Below, in pieces: positions 8,792 through 17,158 of a stretch of 17,717 nucleotides of DNA. The stretch's first letter is position 1, and every line of letters begins with the position of its first letter. A program made the translations under genes and the position numbers. Source of the stretch: Flavobacteriales bacterium (GTDB lineage: Bacteria > Bacteroidota > Bacteroidia > Flavobacteriales_F > PHOS-HE28). The stretch is taken from contig JADKJM010000015.1 in the NCBI GenBank assembly GCA_016721005.1, forward strand, positions 1 through 17,717, written 5' to 3'. The notes below the pieces were generated by a model. That model saw nothing but the letters and a program-made list of their open reading frames with translations, made no database searches and was not told the origin of the DNA.

Positions 8792-11149
8792 ATGATCCTC
8801 GACCTCTTCAAGCGCAGTTTGATCGCTGTGCTGCTCCTTACCTCTTCTGCGGCGCTGGCTCAAACAGGTACCATCCGTGGGTTCGTCTATGACAAGACCA
8901 CGGGCGAACCGGTGATCTTCACGAACGTGGTGCTGAAGGGCACCACGACCGGCGCGGCCACCGATGTGAACGGCTACTTCTCCATTCCGAAGGTGCCTGT
9001 GGGCAAGCACACGTTGCAAGTGTCCTACATCGGCTTCGAAAGCCTGGAGCAGGAGGTGACCGTGGCCAATGGCCAGATCGTTTCCGCCAAATTGTACATG
9101 AAGAAGGCGGCGATCGAGATCAGCACGTTCGAGGTCATCGGGGAGAAGCAGGAAGCGCAGAGCCAAGTGCGCATGGGCTTGACGAAGCTCACGCCGAAGG
9201 AGATCGCGCGCTTGCCGGCGATCGGTGGCGAAGCCGATCTGGCCCAATACCTCCAAGTGGTGCCGGGGATCATCTTCACCGGTGACCAAGGAGGACAGCT
9301 TTACGTGCGCGGTGGTTCACCCATCATGAACAAGGTGATGATGGACGGGATGGTGCTCTATAACCCCTTCCACAGCATCGGCCTGTTCAGCGTGTTCGAC
9401 AACGACATCATCCGCAATGCGGACATCTACACGGCTGGTTTCAATGCGCAGTACGGCGGCCGGATCAGTTCGGTGATGGACATCACCACGCGGGATGGCA
9501 ATCGCACGCGGATGAGCGGTCGGTGGGTGCGAGCACCTTCGCAGCGAAGGCCCTGTTGGAGGTCCGATCAAGAAGCAAAAGGAACCCGGTGATGGATCCA
9601 GCAGCTACCTGTTGAACTTCCGGCACAGCTACCTGGACCAGAGCAGCAAGACCTTCTACGACAACGTGAACAACGGGGCGGGTCTGCCGTTCACCTTCAC
9701 CGATGCGTATGGCAAGGTGTCCTTCAATGGATCCAACGGCAGCAAGTTCAACCTCTTCGGGTTCAACTTCAGCGATGGCGTGAATTATCGCGGTGTGAGC
9801 GACCTGAAGTGGAACAACTTCGGTGCGGGCACCAACTTCGTGCTAGTGCCTTCGGGTAGTGCGGCACCGATCGACGGGGTGTTCTCGTACAGCAACTACG
9901 ACCTGCAGCTGACCGAGGCCGACTCCTGGCGCCACGCACCAGCCAGATCTCGGGCTTCAACGCGGGGTTGAACTTCAAGTACTTCATGGGCGACAACGAG
10001 GCCCGCTACGGCGTGGAGGTGCTGGGCTTCCGCACGGACTTCAGCTTCTTCAACAGCTTGGGTCGCGAATACCAGCAGCAACAGAACACCAGTGAGATCG
10101 CAGGATACTTCAACTACAAGCTCTCCTTCGGGCACGCACCGGCCACGGCGCGCTACCTCCAAGCGGTCGATCATCGATGGGCTTGCGCCTGCACTACTAC
10201 GCCTCGCTGTCGGTGGCGAACATCGAGCCCCGCTTCGGCCTGAAGTGGAACATCTCCGGACAACTGGCGCTTCAAACTCGCTGCCGGTCCGTTACAGCCA
10301 GAACCTGGTGGCGGCGAACAATGACCGCGATGTGGTGAACCTCTTCTACGGCTTCCTATCCAGCCCGGAGGAATTGCCGCGCAACATCACCCAGCGCGAT
10401 GGCAGCACCCGCGAGGTGAAGGATCCGTTGCAACGCGCCAACCACTATGTGGCCGGATCGAACACGACGTGTCGCGCGAGTTGACGGCCAACTTCGAGGT
10501 GTACTTCCAGGACTTCCGCCATAAGGACGAACCTGAACCGCAACAAGTACTTCAACGACACGGAGGAATTCGCCGACAAGCCGGATGAGTTGAAGAAGGA
10601 CTACATCGTGGAGACCGGCCGGGCCTATGGCGCCGACATGCAGTTGAAGTACGAGAAGAAAAAGCTCTACGTGTGGGCGGTTTACAGCTACACGTTCGTG
10701 GATCGTTCGATGGGATCCAGGAGTACAACCCGATCTGGGACCGCCGACACAACGTGAACCTGCTGGTGAGCTATGCCTTCGGCAAGTTCGATGCGCGGAA
10801 GGCGAGCGTGCGCTGGAACTACGGCTCGGGCTTCCCCTTCACACCCACGGCGGTATTCTATGGCTCGGTGCCCTTCAACGGCGACATCAATACCAACTAC
10901 GCCAACAGCAACGCGAACCTGAGCACCATCTTCGGCAACCTGAACTCGAACCGCCTACCGGACTACGCCCGCGTGGATCTGAGCGTGACCAAGACCTGGC
11001 GCTTCGATGAGCACCGCAGCTTGGAACTGGACCTGAGCGTGACGAACACGCTGGACCGGCAGAATATCTTCTACTTCGACCGGATCCGCTACGAGCGCGT
11101 GAACCAGTTGCCGTTGCTGCCGAGCGCGAGGATCAGTTACCGGTTCTAG
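8792..11149 (+). CDS. TonB-dependent receptor with CarboxypepD_reg-like domain (frameshifted)
   Basis: About 785 residues; an outer-membrane, energy-coupled importer. The signal peptide ends LLLTSSAALAQ (about residue 24). A carboxypeptidase-regulatory-like beta-sandwich follows (about 26-110: GTIRGFVYDKTTGEPVIFTN, DVNGYFSIPKVPVGKHTLQV). The plug domain comes next (about 130-245: LAQYLQVVPGIIFTGDQGGQ, LYVRGGSPIMNKVMMDGMVL, YNPFHSIGLFSVFDNDII). The rest is beta-barrel strands, for example LLNFRHSYLDQSSKTFYDN, YNPIWDRRHNVNLLVSYAFG and WNYGSGFPFTPTAVFYGSV. The terminal ARISYRF ends in the aromatic residue typical of outer-membrane barrels; stop TAG 11147-11149. The first 240 residues are in one frame. 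After that, shifts occur near 9530, 9930, 10160-10260, 10460, 10530 and 10710, each with barrel sequence continuing in another frame. No SusD-like partner is adjacent. Substrate unknown. Confidence 0.93.
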
Positions 11150-11290
11150 GGGATGGCATTAGCGGGGGATCTTGCCTCCTGCGTGATGTCGAGATGGTGT
11201 AGTCGACATAGGTGTATCATGAAGCGCGGTTGAACGCGTATCAGTCCCTGGCTATCTTGGCGGAAAGGCTTCACCATGGTGCATGCAGGT

Positions 11291-11485
11291 TCAGTCCCGA
11301 TCACAGCTTCGAGGCCTCAGGGTCTCCGAGGACGGAAGACCCATGCGGAGGTGCGTGCCATGGGAGCGTTCGCCGAAGACCCTGCGCAGGTCTAGAGAAC
11401 TCCGGTAGCCGAAGGGTGCCACGTTGTTGCGCATGGCATCGAAGCTCTCGAAGCGTTGGTCTGTTAGGTAACCCGTGATCTGCAT
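11291..11485 (-). CDS. Short ORF with an FDAMRNNVAPFGY segment, possible fragment
   Basis: Begins with ATG 11483-11485, which shares one base with the stop of the LamG gene upstream (TGATG), an arrangement typical of translational coupling. The product starts MQITGYLTDQRFESFDAMRN and continues NVAPFGY. The DNA at 11394-11460 aligns closely with 15217-15278 in the unrecognised gene upstream of the patatin, where the product reads FDAMRSNVAPHGYPEFSF. Restoring one C gives GYPEFS followed at once by TAG, so the true product may be only about 31 residues; otherwise the frame runs to 11291. It could be a remnant of a duplicated gene or a small real protein. Function unknown. Confidence 0.4.
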   Translation of the reverse strand: MQITGYLTDQRFESFDAMRNNVAPFGYRSSLDLRRVFGERSHGTHLRMGLPSSETLRPRSCDRD

Positions 11486-12465
11486 CAATGTGCCATGGTC
11501 AGGCGTGTGGTCCATGTTCGGCCGTCATGCACAAGCCGAATGAGAAGAAGGCCGTTGCTACTTGGCAGCATGACACGCATCGACCAGCACCGCTCTTCTC
11601 GGCGAGCATACGACCCCGGCATCGAAGACCGAGAGCAGGCTGGATCCTGTGACCGGCGCTTCGAGCACAAGCATGCCGCTGACAGCGTCGAACCGATAGT
11701 CGAGTTGCGGTCCTTCGATGGGTGTAACCGCCAACGCCACCGAAACTGAGCGTGTATGCTTGGACGACCTCCCGCCTCACTCAATAGTCGGCCGTACAAC
11801 CGGATCTCATCGAGCGCGCCTTGCAGCCCATCACCGAAGTCGGTGAGCTGGTCGTTGTTCTCGTTCGCGTTGAAGTTGCAACTCGTTATGTCACATCGAA
11901 CCGGCCGAAACGACCGCACCGCATACCGTTCCTCCCAAGGTTTGCAACTGGCCGTCCACGTAAATGCGCACGTTCAGCGAGGCCTTGTCCACGAGCAGGG
12001 CGACTTGATGCCAAACCAGATCGTTGTACACGTTCGCGGTATGCACGCTTATCGCTGTGGCGCCTGCACCGGTCTTGAAGGTGACATAGCCGGTATTGTC
12101 GAAGAAGCCGATCTTCCAGCCGACGCCGCTGATGAGGAGGTCACTGAAGAACTCCTGGTTCGCGGATGAACCGGACTTGAAGTCGGTGACGAAGCTGAAG
12201 CTGGTGGTGAGGCCGAAGTCGATGAGACCGTCGCTGCTGACCCAAAGCTGTGGCGCACTCCCGCTGAAGGCAAGTGCTTGGTTGGCCCGCCCATGGCATT
12301 GGCCGTTGGGCTGGCTGCTGCGCGAACAGCGTGGAGAAAGTAGTGGGGCCTGATTGTCGGTATTGCCGCTATTGAACGGGTAGTACGCGATCAGGCTGGA
12401 GGTTCAGTTGGCCGTGGGTGGTCAGCTACCAACGCACAGCAGGTGAGGGAGAAGAGGTGTTTCAT
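11485..12465 (-). CDS. LamG-domain protein with T9SS type A sorting domain (frameshifted)
   Basis: About 326 residues, predicted to be exported by Sec and then by T9SS to the cell surface or medium. The start ATG at 12465 gives MKHLFSLTCCALV, a signal peptide, followed by GLIAYYPFNSGNTDNQ. The concanavalin A-like LamG domain reads across frames: DGLIDFGLTTSFSFVTDF, LLISGVGWKIGFFDNTGYV, VWHQVALLVDKASLNVRIYV, DGQLQTLGG and ALDEIRLYGRLLSEAEV (about 11785-12290). These are the canonical LamG landmarks for the His-x-Val strand and the DEI-Y-R end. The C-terminal part has LDYRFDAVSGMLVLEAPV, SLLSVFDAGGRMLAE and GLLLIRLVHDGRTWTTRLT, which fits a type A T9SS sorting domain. The stop is TGA 11485-11487. 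Such proteins usually bind carbohydrate or act as adhesins, but no ligand can be assigned. It is on the same strand as the patatin group. Confidence 0.8.
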
Positions 12466-12776
12466 GGGGTTTGTTTGGGGGTGGTCGTTCGGGTTTGATA
12501 GTGCCGTGTTTGGAGGTAGTTGCGGGATCGTTCTTCGTCGCGTGCGATCCGGAAATTCCGGTGGTCGCCCGCCCTAAGTGCAGCGCCAGATCATGCGGAA
12601 GTCGTGGATTTCATGCTACCTGCGGGACCATATTCTACTTCTCCATAGAACGTATGTCCGACATCCAACGCAACACTTGCAAACGCATCTCTGAGGGGAT
12701 GGACCCATTGAGGCAGGCTGGCCTGTTTCACACTGTAACTCGACAACAAGACCGTTCACCATTCTATGTGCTCGTA
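12466..12776. other. Intergenic stretch with no recognisable gene
   Basis: About 311 bases between the putative lipoprotein stop and the LamG start. I found no recognisable protein segment on either strand, no clear TAnnTTTG promoter box in front of the LamG gene, and no strong hairpin. It presumably holds the LamG promoter. Confidence 0.5.
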
Positions 12777-13214
12777 TCAGCCTGCAGATGAACCACCGGA
12801 CTTGACGATCCGCTCCACGATCCCAATACGGTCGCGGTACGCTGTCACAGTACACATCAGACCGGACTGGTTGAACCGCATTAGTCTTGGAGAGCACACG
12901 CTCCCAATCGAGATGGATGCTATCAGTGCCGCGCATGGGGGAAATCAAGCTGAAGGTGTCGATCCATGACCTTTGAAGACACCGAATATCTCGCCACTAT
13001 CGAGCAAGGCGATATAGGTATAAGTGGTCCGATGCTCCCAGTCTCTGGTATTGGTAAGGTCAATAACCATGGATGCTTTCGATCCTATGGTTTGATGCGG
13101 GCAAGGGCAGTGCAGGCATAGGAAGACAGCCACAGTCTTTCATGGAGTGGCAGCCGCATAGTAGCGACACTATGACGGCACCGATAAGCACGGTTATGTT
13201 CGATCCTGTCCCAT
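12777..13214 (-). CDS. Small putative lipoprotein (frameshifted)
   Basis: About 145 residues; not recognised as a known family. After one shift following the ATG at 13214, the N-terminus reads ITVLIGAVIVSLLCGCHSMK, a hydrophobic segment ending in a lipobox-like LCGC, consistent with a signal peptidase II substrate anchored to a membrane. Next come SMVIDLTNTRDWEHRTTYTY and IALLDSGEIFGVFKGHG (about 12985-13070), followed by a tail RFNQSGLMCTVTAYRDRIGI and VERIVKSGGSSAG, stop TGA 12777-12779. The tail is chosen because it is continuous over about 40 codons before a stop. It starts about 60 bases after the patatin gene on the same strand, so the two may be co-transcribed. Confidence 0.45.
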
Positions 13215-13275
13215 GCCGTATTGTATGCGTTCATGATGCCATCATTTTGGTCCGGCTACGGTCGGGTTCTGGATC

Positions 13276-14801
13276 CTACGGGGCTCCCGGGTTGCGTTTG
13301 GCGTCCAACGTAATGTTCGAAAAGTCGGCGGTGCCCATCCCATTGGGATCCACTTCTACAACTTCAGCCCGGCGCTTCGCGCTCAAGTATTGGCCTGCGT
13401 TTGCGCTGTAGAGTAGGGTGTCCAGTAAAGCACCCATGTACACGGCAATAGCGGGTTGTGAACTGTTCAACGTCAATTCCGCTAAGTCGGTATTCTTAGG
13501 ATCTTGAACACGAACGTAAGCGCCTTGTAAACATCACGAGACACGCTCTTTGATGCAAGACGATCCTCGGCCATCCTTCGGCCTGCGCACGTTCCGGCGA
13601 CCAAGCAACGGGCTTACTTGTTTTACAAATTGATGGTAGAATGGTTGGGGAGTACAGTAGTCAAAGACATGGATCGGAACATTGTTCAGCATACCCCCCG
13701 TCAACAAAATGGCCATAGTAACTCACGTTGTACTGGTCATCAGAACCCCAATCGGCGATCACACGAGTACGGTTCAGCACAGGTTTGAATAGCAAGGGTA
13801 TGGACATCGAGATGCCTACCGCTTCAGTTACAGGAAAGTCCGGCGTATTGCCAAACGAGAAAACAACCGGTCGCTTGGTGGTGACGTTCGTTCCGGTGAT
13901 GCAAGCATCCACACCCGTAAGGCGCATGAACATGGCAAAAGTAACCTTTGAAGCTCTTCGGGATCGACCCGGAACATGCTCGCCCACAGCCCCGGAAGTT
14001 CCATCCCATCGAGCAAATTCTTGGCAAGTAGCTCTTCAAAGAAGGGCCGGACTTCAAGACCGGTGAATAGACCAAATCCGGACACTAGGCTATCGGTGAA
14101 TTCACGCAAGCCATGTGGACCATAGGTATTACCGAACCGAGTTGCGAAAATGCGTTGCACCGCTATGGATTCTACATCGAAAGTCGAGCTCCAGCTATAG
14201 GCGGCATGAGCAATGGCTTCTACCATACCTTCCCGTGCCAAGGAAGGACGATATCTCTCGCGGTATTCTCAACCGAGACCTCGTTAGGCCTGGATCGATC
14301 TCAGTTCGGTCTTCGCGGGGTTTGCCAAAGAACGTTTCGAATGGCGATACGCCTACTGGGTCATTGTTGGGTCCCGAGAGGTATCAATCTTATCTCCTCG
14401 GTGGTTCGAAAAGATCTTGCGAAGACATTCCCGGTGGCGAGCATGGAAGGCGGTGATGGCACCCGCAGAGGCCCCACTAATTCCAATTATAGGTCGTTCG
14501 TTGATCGGCTGTTTCCAAGTCGATGATCGGCGTATCCGGAAATGCTTCATAGGAAATGTTGCACTCGTGTAGGGTACAGCCCACGGTTCGTTGACCCCTC
14601 GTCCAAGCCTGTCTCGTGGCTTGCCATGGATAGCTTCCTCAAGTGCCTTGATGACACCGAGATAGACCAGCCCTTACCGCCTCCACCTGCGAACGTTAGG
14701 TAGCGGACACCGCCGAGCACATTTGCTTTTGCCATAGGTCGTGTTATTCTGACTGGCGCATCCGCACTATAGTCCGGCAGGTCGTCCGGGCGTGTCGCCA
14801 T
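13276..14801 (-). CDS. Patatin-like phospholipase family protein (frameshifted)
   Basis: About 508 residues; a Ser-Asp dyad lipid acyl hydrolase. The ATG at 14801 gives MATRPDDLPDYSADAPVRIT; an internal ATG at 14735 (MAKANVLGG) is an alternative start. Family motifs are complete: YLTFAGGGGKG, the oxyanion-hole loop (about 14680-14710), then LVYLGVIKALEEA; IIGISGASAGAITAF with the nucleophile Ser in GASAG (about 14450-14490); and VDGGMLNNVPIHVFDY with the catalytic Asp (about 13650-13705). Between them are ITGTNVTTKRPVVFSF and TPDFPVTEAVGISMSIPLLF (about 13785-13890), typical of this subfamily. The C-terminal part reads LDTLLYSANAGQYLSAKRRA, then VVEVDPNGMGTADFS; stop TAG 13276-13278. No signal peptide is visible, suggesting a cytoplasmic or unconventionally exported enzyme. 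Its start overlaps the end of the upstream unrecognised gene, consistent with an operon. At least six indels are needed. Confidence 0.85.
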
Positions 14802-15716
14802 GCGTGAGGTACACTGTTTCGTGGTATACCTTGCTCAACCAAGGTTCACTGATCTCGCCAATTCCCCGAAGTACCCATCGGCCCCATTTATCCGTCAATG
14901 ATGCTCACATACAGAGTGGGATCGTCCGGTGCGGGTACATCCTCGCCATTCCAGATCTCGCCGCCGGTGTTCAGGTAGTGTTTTGGCTTTCACATAGGTG
15001 CGCTGCGCACGGGTACCAACACGCGTGCGGGCATCCGGCCGGCAGGAAGTTCCCCCAAGAAGAGCGGGTCGTTCTCATCGCGGTGCAGGATGTTCACCCA
15101 TTCCTTCTTGCTGGCCCAGAAGTAAGGGTAGAAGAGGTAGGTCATCTGGTCCCATCCCCAAAGGCTTGCTCGAAGAACTGGATGTACTCTGCCTTCGGCA
15201 GTGGCTTCGGGTGAAGGAGAATTCGGGGTAGCCGTGCGGTGCCACGTTGCTGCGCATGGCATCGAAATTTAGCGCTGGCCGTTGATGAATTCGATGCAAT
15301 GCTTTCAGTTCCATGCTGCCAACCTGTTCGTATATCGATTACCGTTATGCCCCCATCCCTACCAATCAACGGAATCAATGATCCTATCATAGAGCATGAT
15401 GGTCGTCCCCTTTCCATGCATTCGAGACCGCATGTCGTGACTTAGTGGCGACCATTCCTTGAAAGACAATACAATGGCCCAACCCGTAATGCTCGACAGT
15501 CAGATTAGCGACGGCGATTGTTCCCTTCTCAGGGTCGCTGTATACCCCGTACCGCAGGGTCCGAACGAAGCCCGTCCCATGGCTGCGTTCACCAATGTGG
15601 TTACGCGATTCACAGGCCATGCTTCATCAGATTCCGAGCCAGCCTTGCCCTTCAGCGACCTTTCCTTCTCTTCTCTTCGTTCATCCAGTGTTTGGTCGTA
15701 GTAGGTGTTATGGTAA
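14767..15716 (-). pseudogene. 3' part of an unrecognised gene split by an IS element
   Basis: Not assigned to a family. Reading away from the insertion point, the product has YHNTYYDQTLDERREEKERS (about 15655-15712), RYGVYSDPEKGTIAVANL (about 15497-15550), FVDAMR-type segment read as FDAMRSNVAPHGYPEFSF (15217-15275), LPKAEYIQFFEQAFG (about 15160-15205), MTYLFYPYFWASKKEWVNIL (about 15085-15147), DENDPLF, ARVLVPVRS (about 15003-15030) and ISEPWLSKVYHETVYLTHG near the end. The aromatic-rich YPYFW block and the PVRS block look like conserved cores, so this was a genuine protein. There is no signal peptide or transmembrane segment in this part. The likely stop (TAG 14767-14769) overlaps the patatin start by 35 bases. 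With the 5' part at 17148-17717 it formed one gene before the insertion. Confidence 0.6.
15706..15716. repeat. Target-site duplication, left copy
   Basis: TGTTATGGTAA, identical to 17148-17158 on the other side of the insertion sequence. An 11-base duplication falls in the size range known for IS4-family elements. Confidence 0.75.
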
Positions 15717-15721
15717 CTGGT

Positions 15722-15732
15722 GTAGTGTCCGG
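15722..15732 (+). repeat. Terminal inverted repeat, left end of the IS
   Basis: GTAGTGTCCGG, a perfect match to the reverse complement of 17137-17147. Beyond these bases the two ends remain loosely similar (GGAAACTTC versus TAAGTTCC). Confidence 0.75.
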
Positions 15733-15823
15733 GGAAACTTCAATAAGGTTGGTTGAGGAGAGATAAAAGCCCTTGGCGTGCGGGCACTGCCTGCCAGGTT
15801 GTTGAAGGCAAGCCCCCAGAAAT

Positions 15824-17048
15824 TCAAAGTGATAGTCAGGCTACAGCTGCGGAGATGGCTTCTGAGGTTTGTAGTCGATTCAACGCTCGGTCCGGATCCC
15901 GCGAACCGGAGCACATCGATGTAGGTGCGTGGGACCGGCAGGTGAGGCTACACCGAGAAGTACCAACGGTGTGCTGGCCGTATGGGAGCGCGGTACAGTA
16001 CATCGTCACCAGCAGACGTCGATGAAAAGCGCACCAGATCTGATCTTGATGGCGTTGGGCGAGTCTCCCCAGAAAGTCGCGCAGGGGGTAGGTTCTGCTT
16101 GATGCGTTTGAAGAGCATCTGGATGTCCCAGCGTTGGCGGTAGATGCGCGCCACGGTGGTGGGCGACCACTTGGTATTGTTCATCAGCGTGCTGAAAGAT
16201 GCGGCCGCTCCCCGTGTGGTGATAGTGGACCACGCGGCCGCTAAGCGAGTGTTTTGCCCGCGCCGAGGCGCATTGCTGTTGGGCGATGACCCCGCGACGC
16301 GTTGGGTATCACCATCGGCAGGTGCTCGCGGTCCTTCACCACGGTACCCCTCCTGTAGCCGCGTAACCCGCAAGACTCCCCGTTTGTCCCATGCGGCCCA
16401 CTGGGCGTAGTTGGTATAATCCCATGTCGAAGATCACCACGGGAACCCCCTTACCAAGGGTACCGTGCCATGATGTGCTTGTCGTTGCGCTTACCAGAGG
16501 TCGATGGAAGCAGGGGACCTGCTGGTCCACACGCATGACCACAGCTGGGCCTTGGCGCCACCCTTTCACGCCCGTTGAGGCCGAAGGCACCGGTGCCCCT
16601 TTGGAGCACATCACTGAACACCAGGCGCATCGTGGTGCTGTCCAGCACATGCAAGCGGCCCAAGGACCGTCCTTACGCCGTCGGCCGTCCGGGGAATCCC
16701 TGCAGTAGCGCGGGCGGTAAAGGCCGTGGAAGAGAGTCTCGAAAAGGCCTGCGGTGTGGCGCTTGGCTGGCATCGGCGAGCGTACTGCGGCGTTTTGTCG
16801 GCTGCCCAGGCCGCGATGCCGCAGGCGCTGCTGGCAGGCTTGCAGACCGGTCACCAGTTCGCGCAAGCCGGTACAGCCTGCGTAGATGGCCGAAAGCATG
16901 GTCACTTCAGATGGTCGAGGTGAAGAGGGTCTTGCAGCCTCGGTCCGCTTGGTGGTCTTTGGCCAACCGGTCAACCAAGGTATTTCGTCATCAACTGAAG
17001 CAACTGAGAGAGGACCGGCTGTCCGGTCAACAGGCTACCTAGGCTCAT
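15824..17048 (-). CDS. IS4-family DDE transposase (frameshifted)
   Basis: About 407 residues, cut-and-paste transposase with a DUF4372-like N-terminal domain and a DDE_Tnp_1 core. The ATG at 17048 gives MSLGSLLTGQPVLSQLLQL, then LSAIYAGCTGLRELVTGLQA (about 16835-16895). The first catalytic Asp is in VLDSTTMRL (codon 16640-16642). The second is in VVIFDMGY (codon 16426-16428). The YREK region reads IYRQRWDIQMLFKRIKQNL (about 16088-16145), where the expected catalytic Glu is Gln (codon 16119-16121). After that come a WYFSV segment, TYIDVLRF and ALNRLQTSEAIS, ending near LSL with stop TGA 15824-15826, as related transposases end in a QLSLF-type tail. Several indels break the frame, so the copy may be dead or the sequence poor. 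Confidence 0.85.
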
Positions 17049-17093
17049 GTGTTCGGCTCTGGCGTTGGGACACCCTGAACCTATACACTGGTG

Positions 17094-17110
17094 GGGGACT
17101 CCGGGTCCCC
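17094..17110 (-). promoter_or_regulatory. Hairpin in the IS leader
   Basis: A perfect 6-base stem, GGGGAC/GTCCCC, with a 5-base loop, lies about 46 bases upstream of the transposase ATG and inside the IS end. In some IS4-group elements, structures near the end block translation of read-through transcripts from outside. That role is only a suggestion here. Confidence 0.3.
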
Positions 17111-17136
17111 TCTCTTTGCCCTCAATCAGGAACTTA

Positions 17137-17147
17137 CCGGACACTAC
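17137..17147 (-). repeat. Terminal inverted repeat, right end of the IS
   Basis: CCGGACACTAC, the reverse complement of the left end at 15722-15732. It directly abuts the right copy of the target duplication. Confidence 0.75.
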
Positions 17148-17158
17148 TGTTATGGTAA
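17148..17158. repeat. Target-site duplication, right copy
   Basis: TGTTATGGTAA, identical to 15706-15716. Confidence 0.75.

Larger units (their letters stand above)
15717..17147 (-). mobile_element. IS4-family insertion sequence
   Basis: About 1.43 kb, of normal IS4-family size. It has matching 11-base ends, GTAGTGTCCGG at 15722-15732 and its reverse complement at 17137-17147, flanked by an 11-base target duplication. Five extra bases (CTGGT, 15717-15721) lie between the left duplication and the left end, either a sequencing insertion or a small terminal change. It holds one transposase gene on the - strand. The host gene is split: joining the flanks at one copy of the duplication restores a continuous frame reading VEADYHNTYYDQTLDE. 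Confidence 0.85.

Noticed and set aside
6250..14801. An anti-phage system made of the HsdR-N protein and the patatin
   Set aside because: They are 6.5 kb apart on different transcripts, no cyclic-nucleotide synthase, methylase or helicase is present, and the HsdR-N family commonly sits beside holA as a housekeeping gene.
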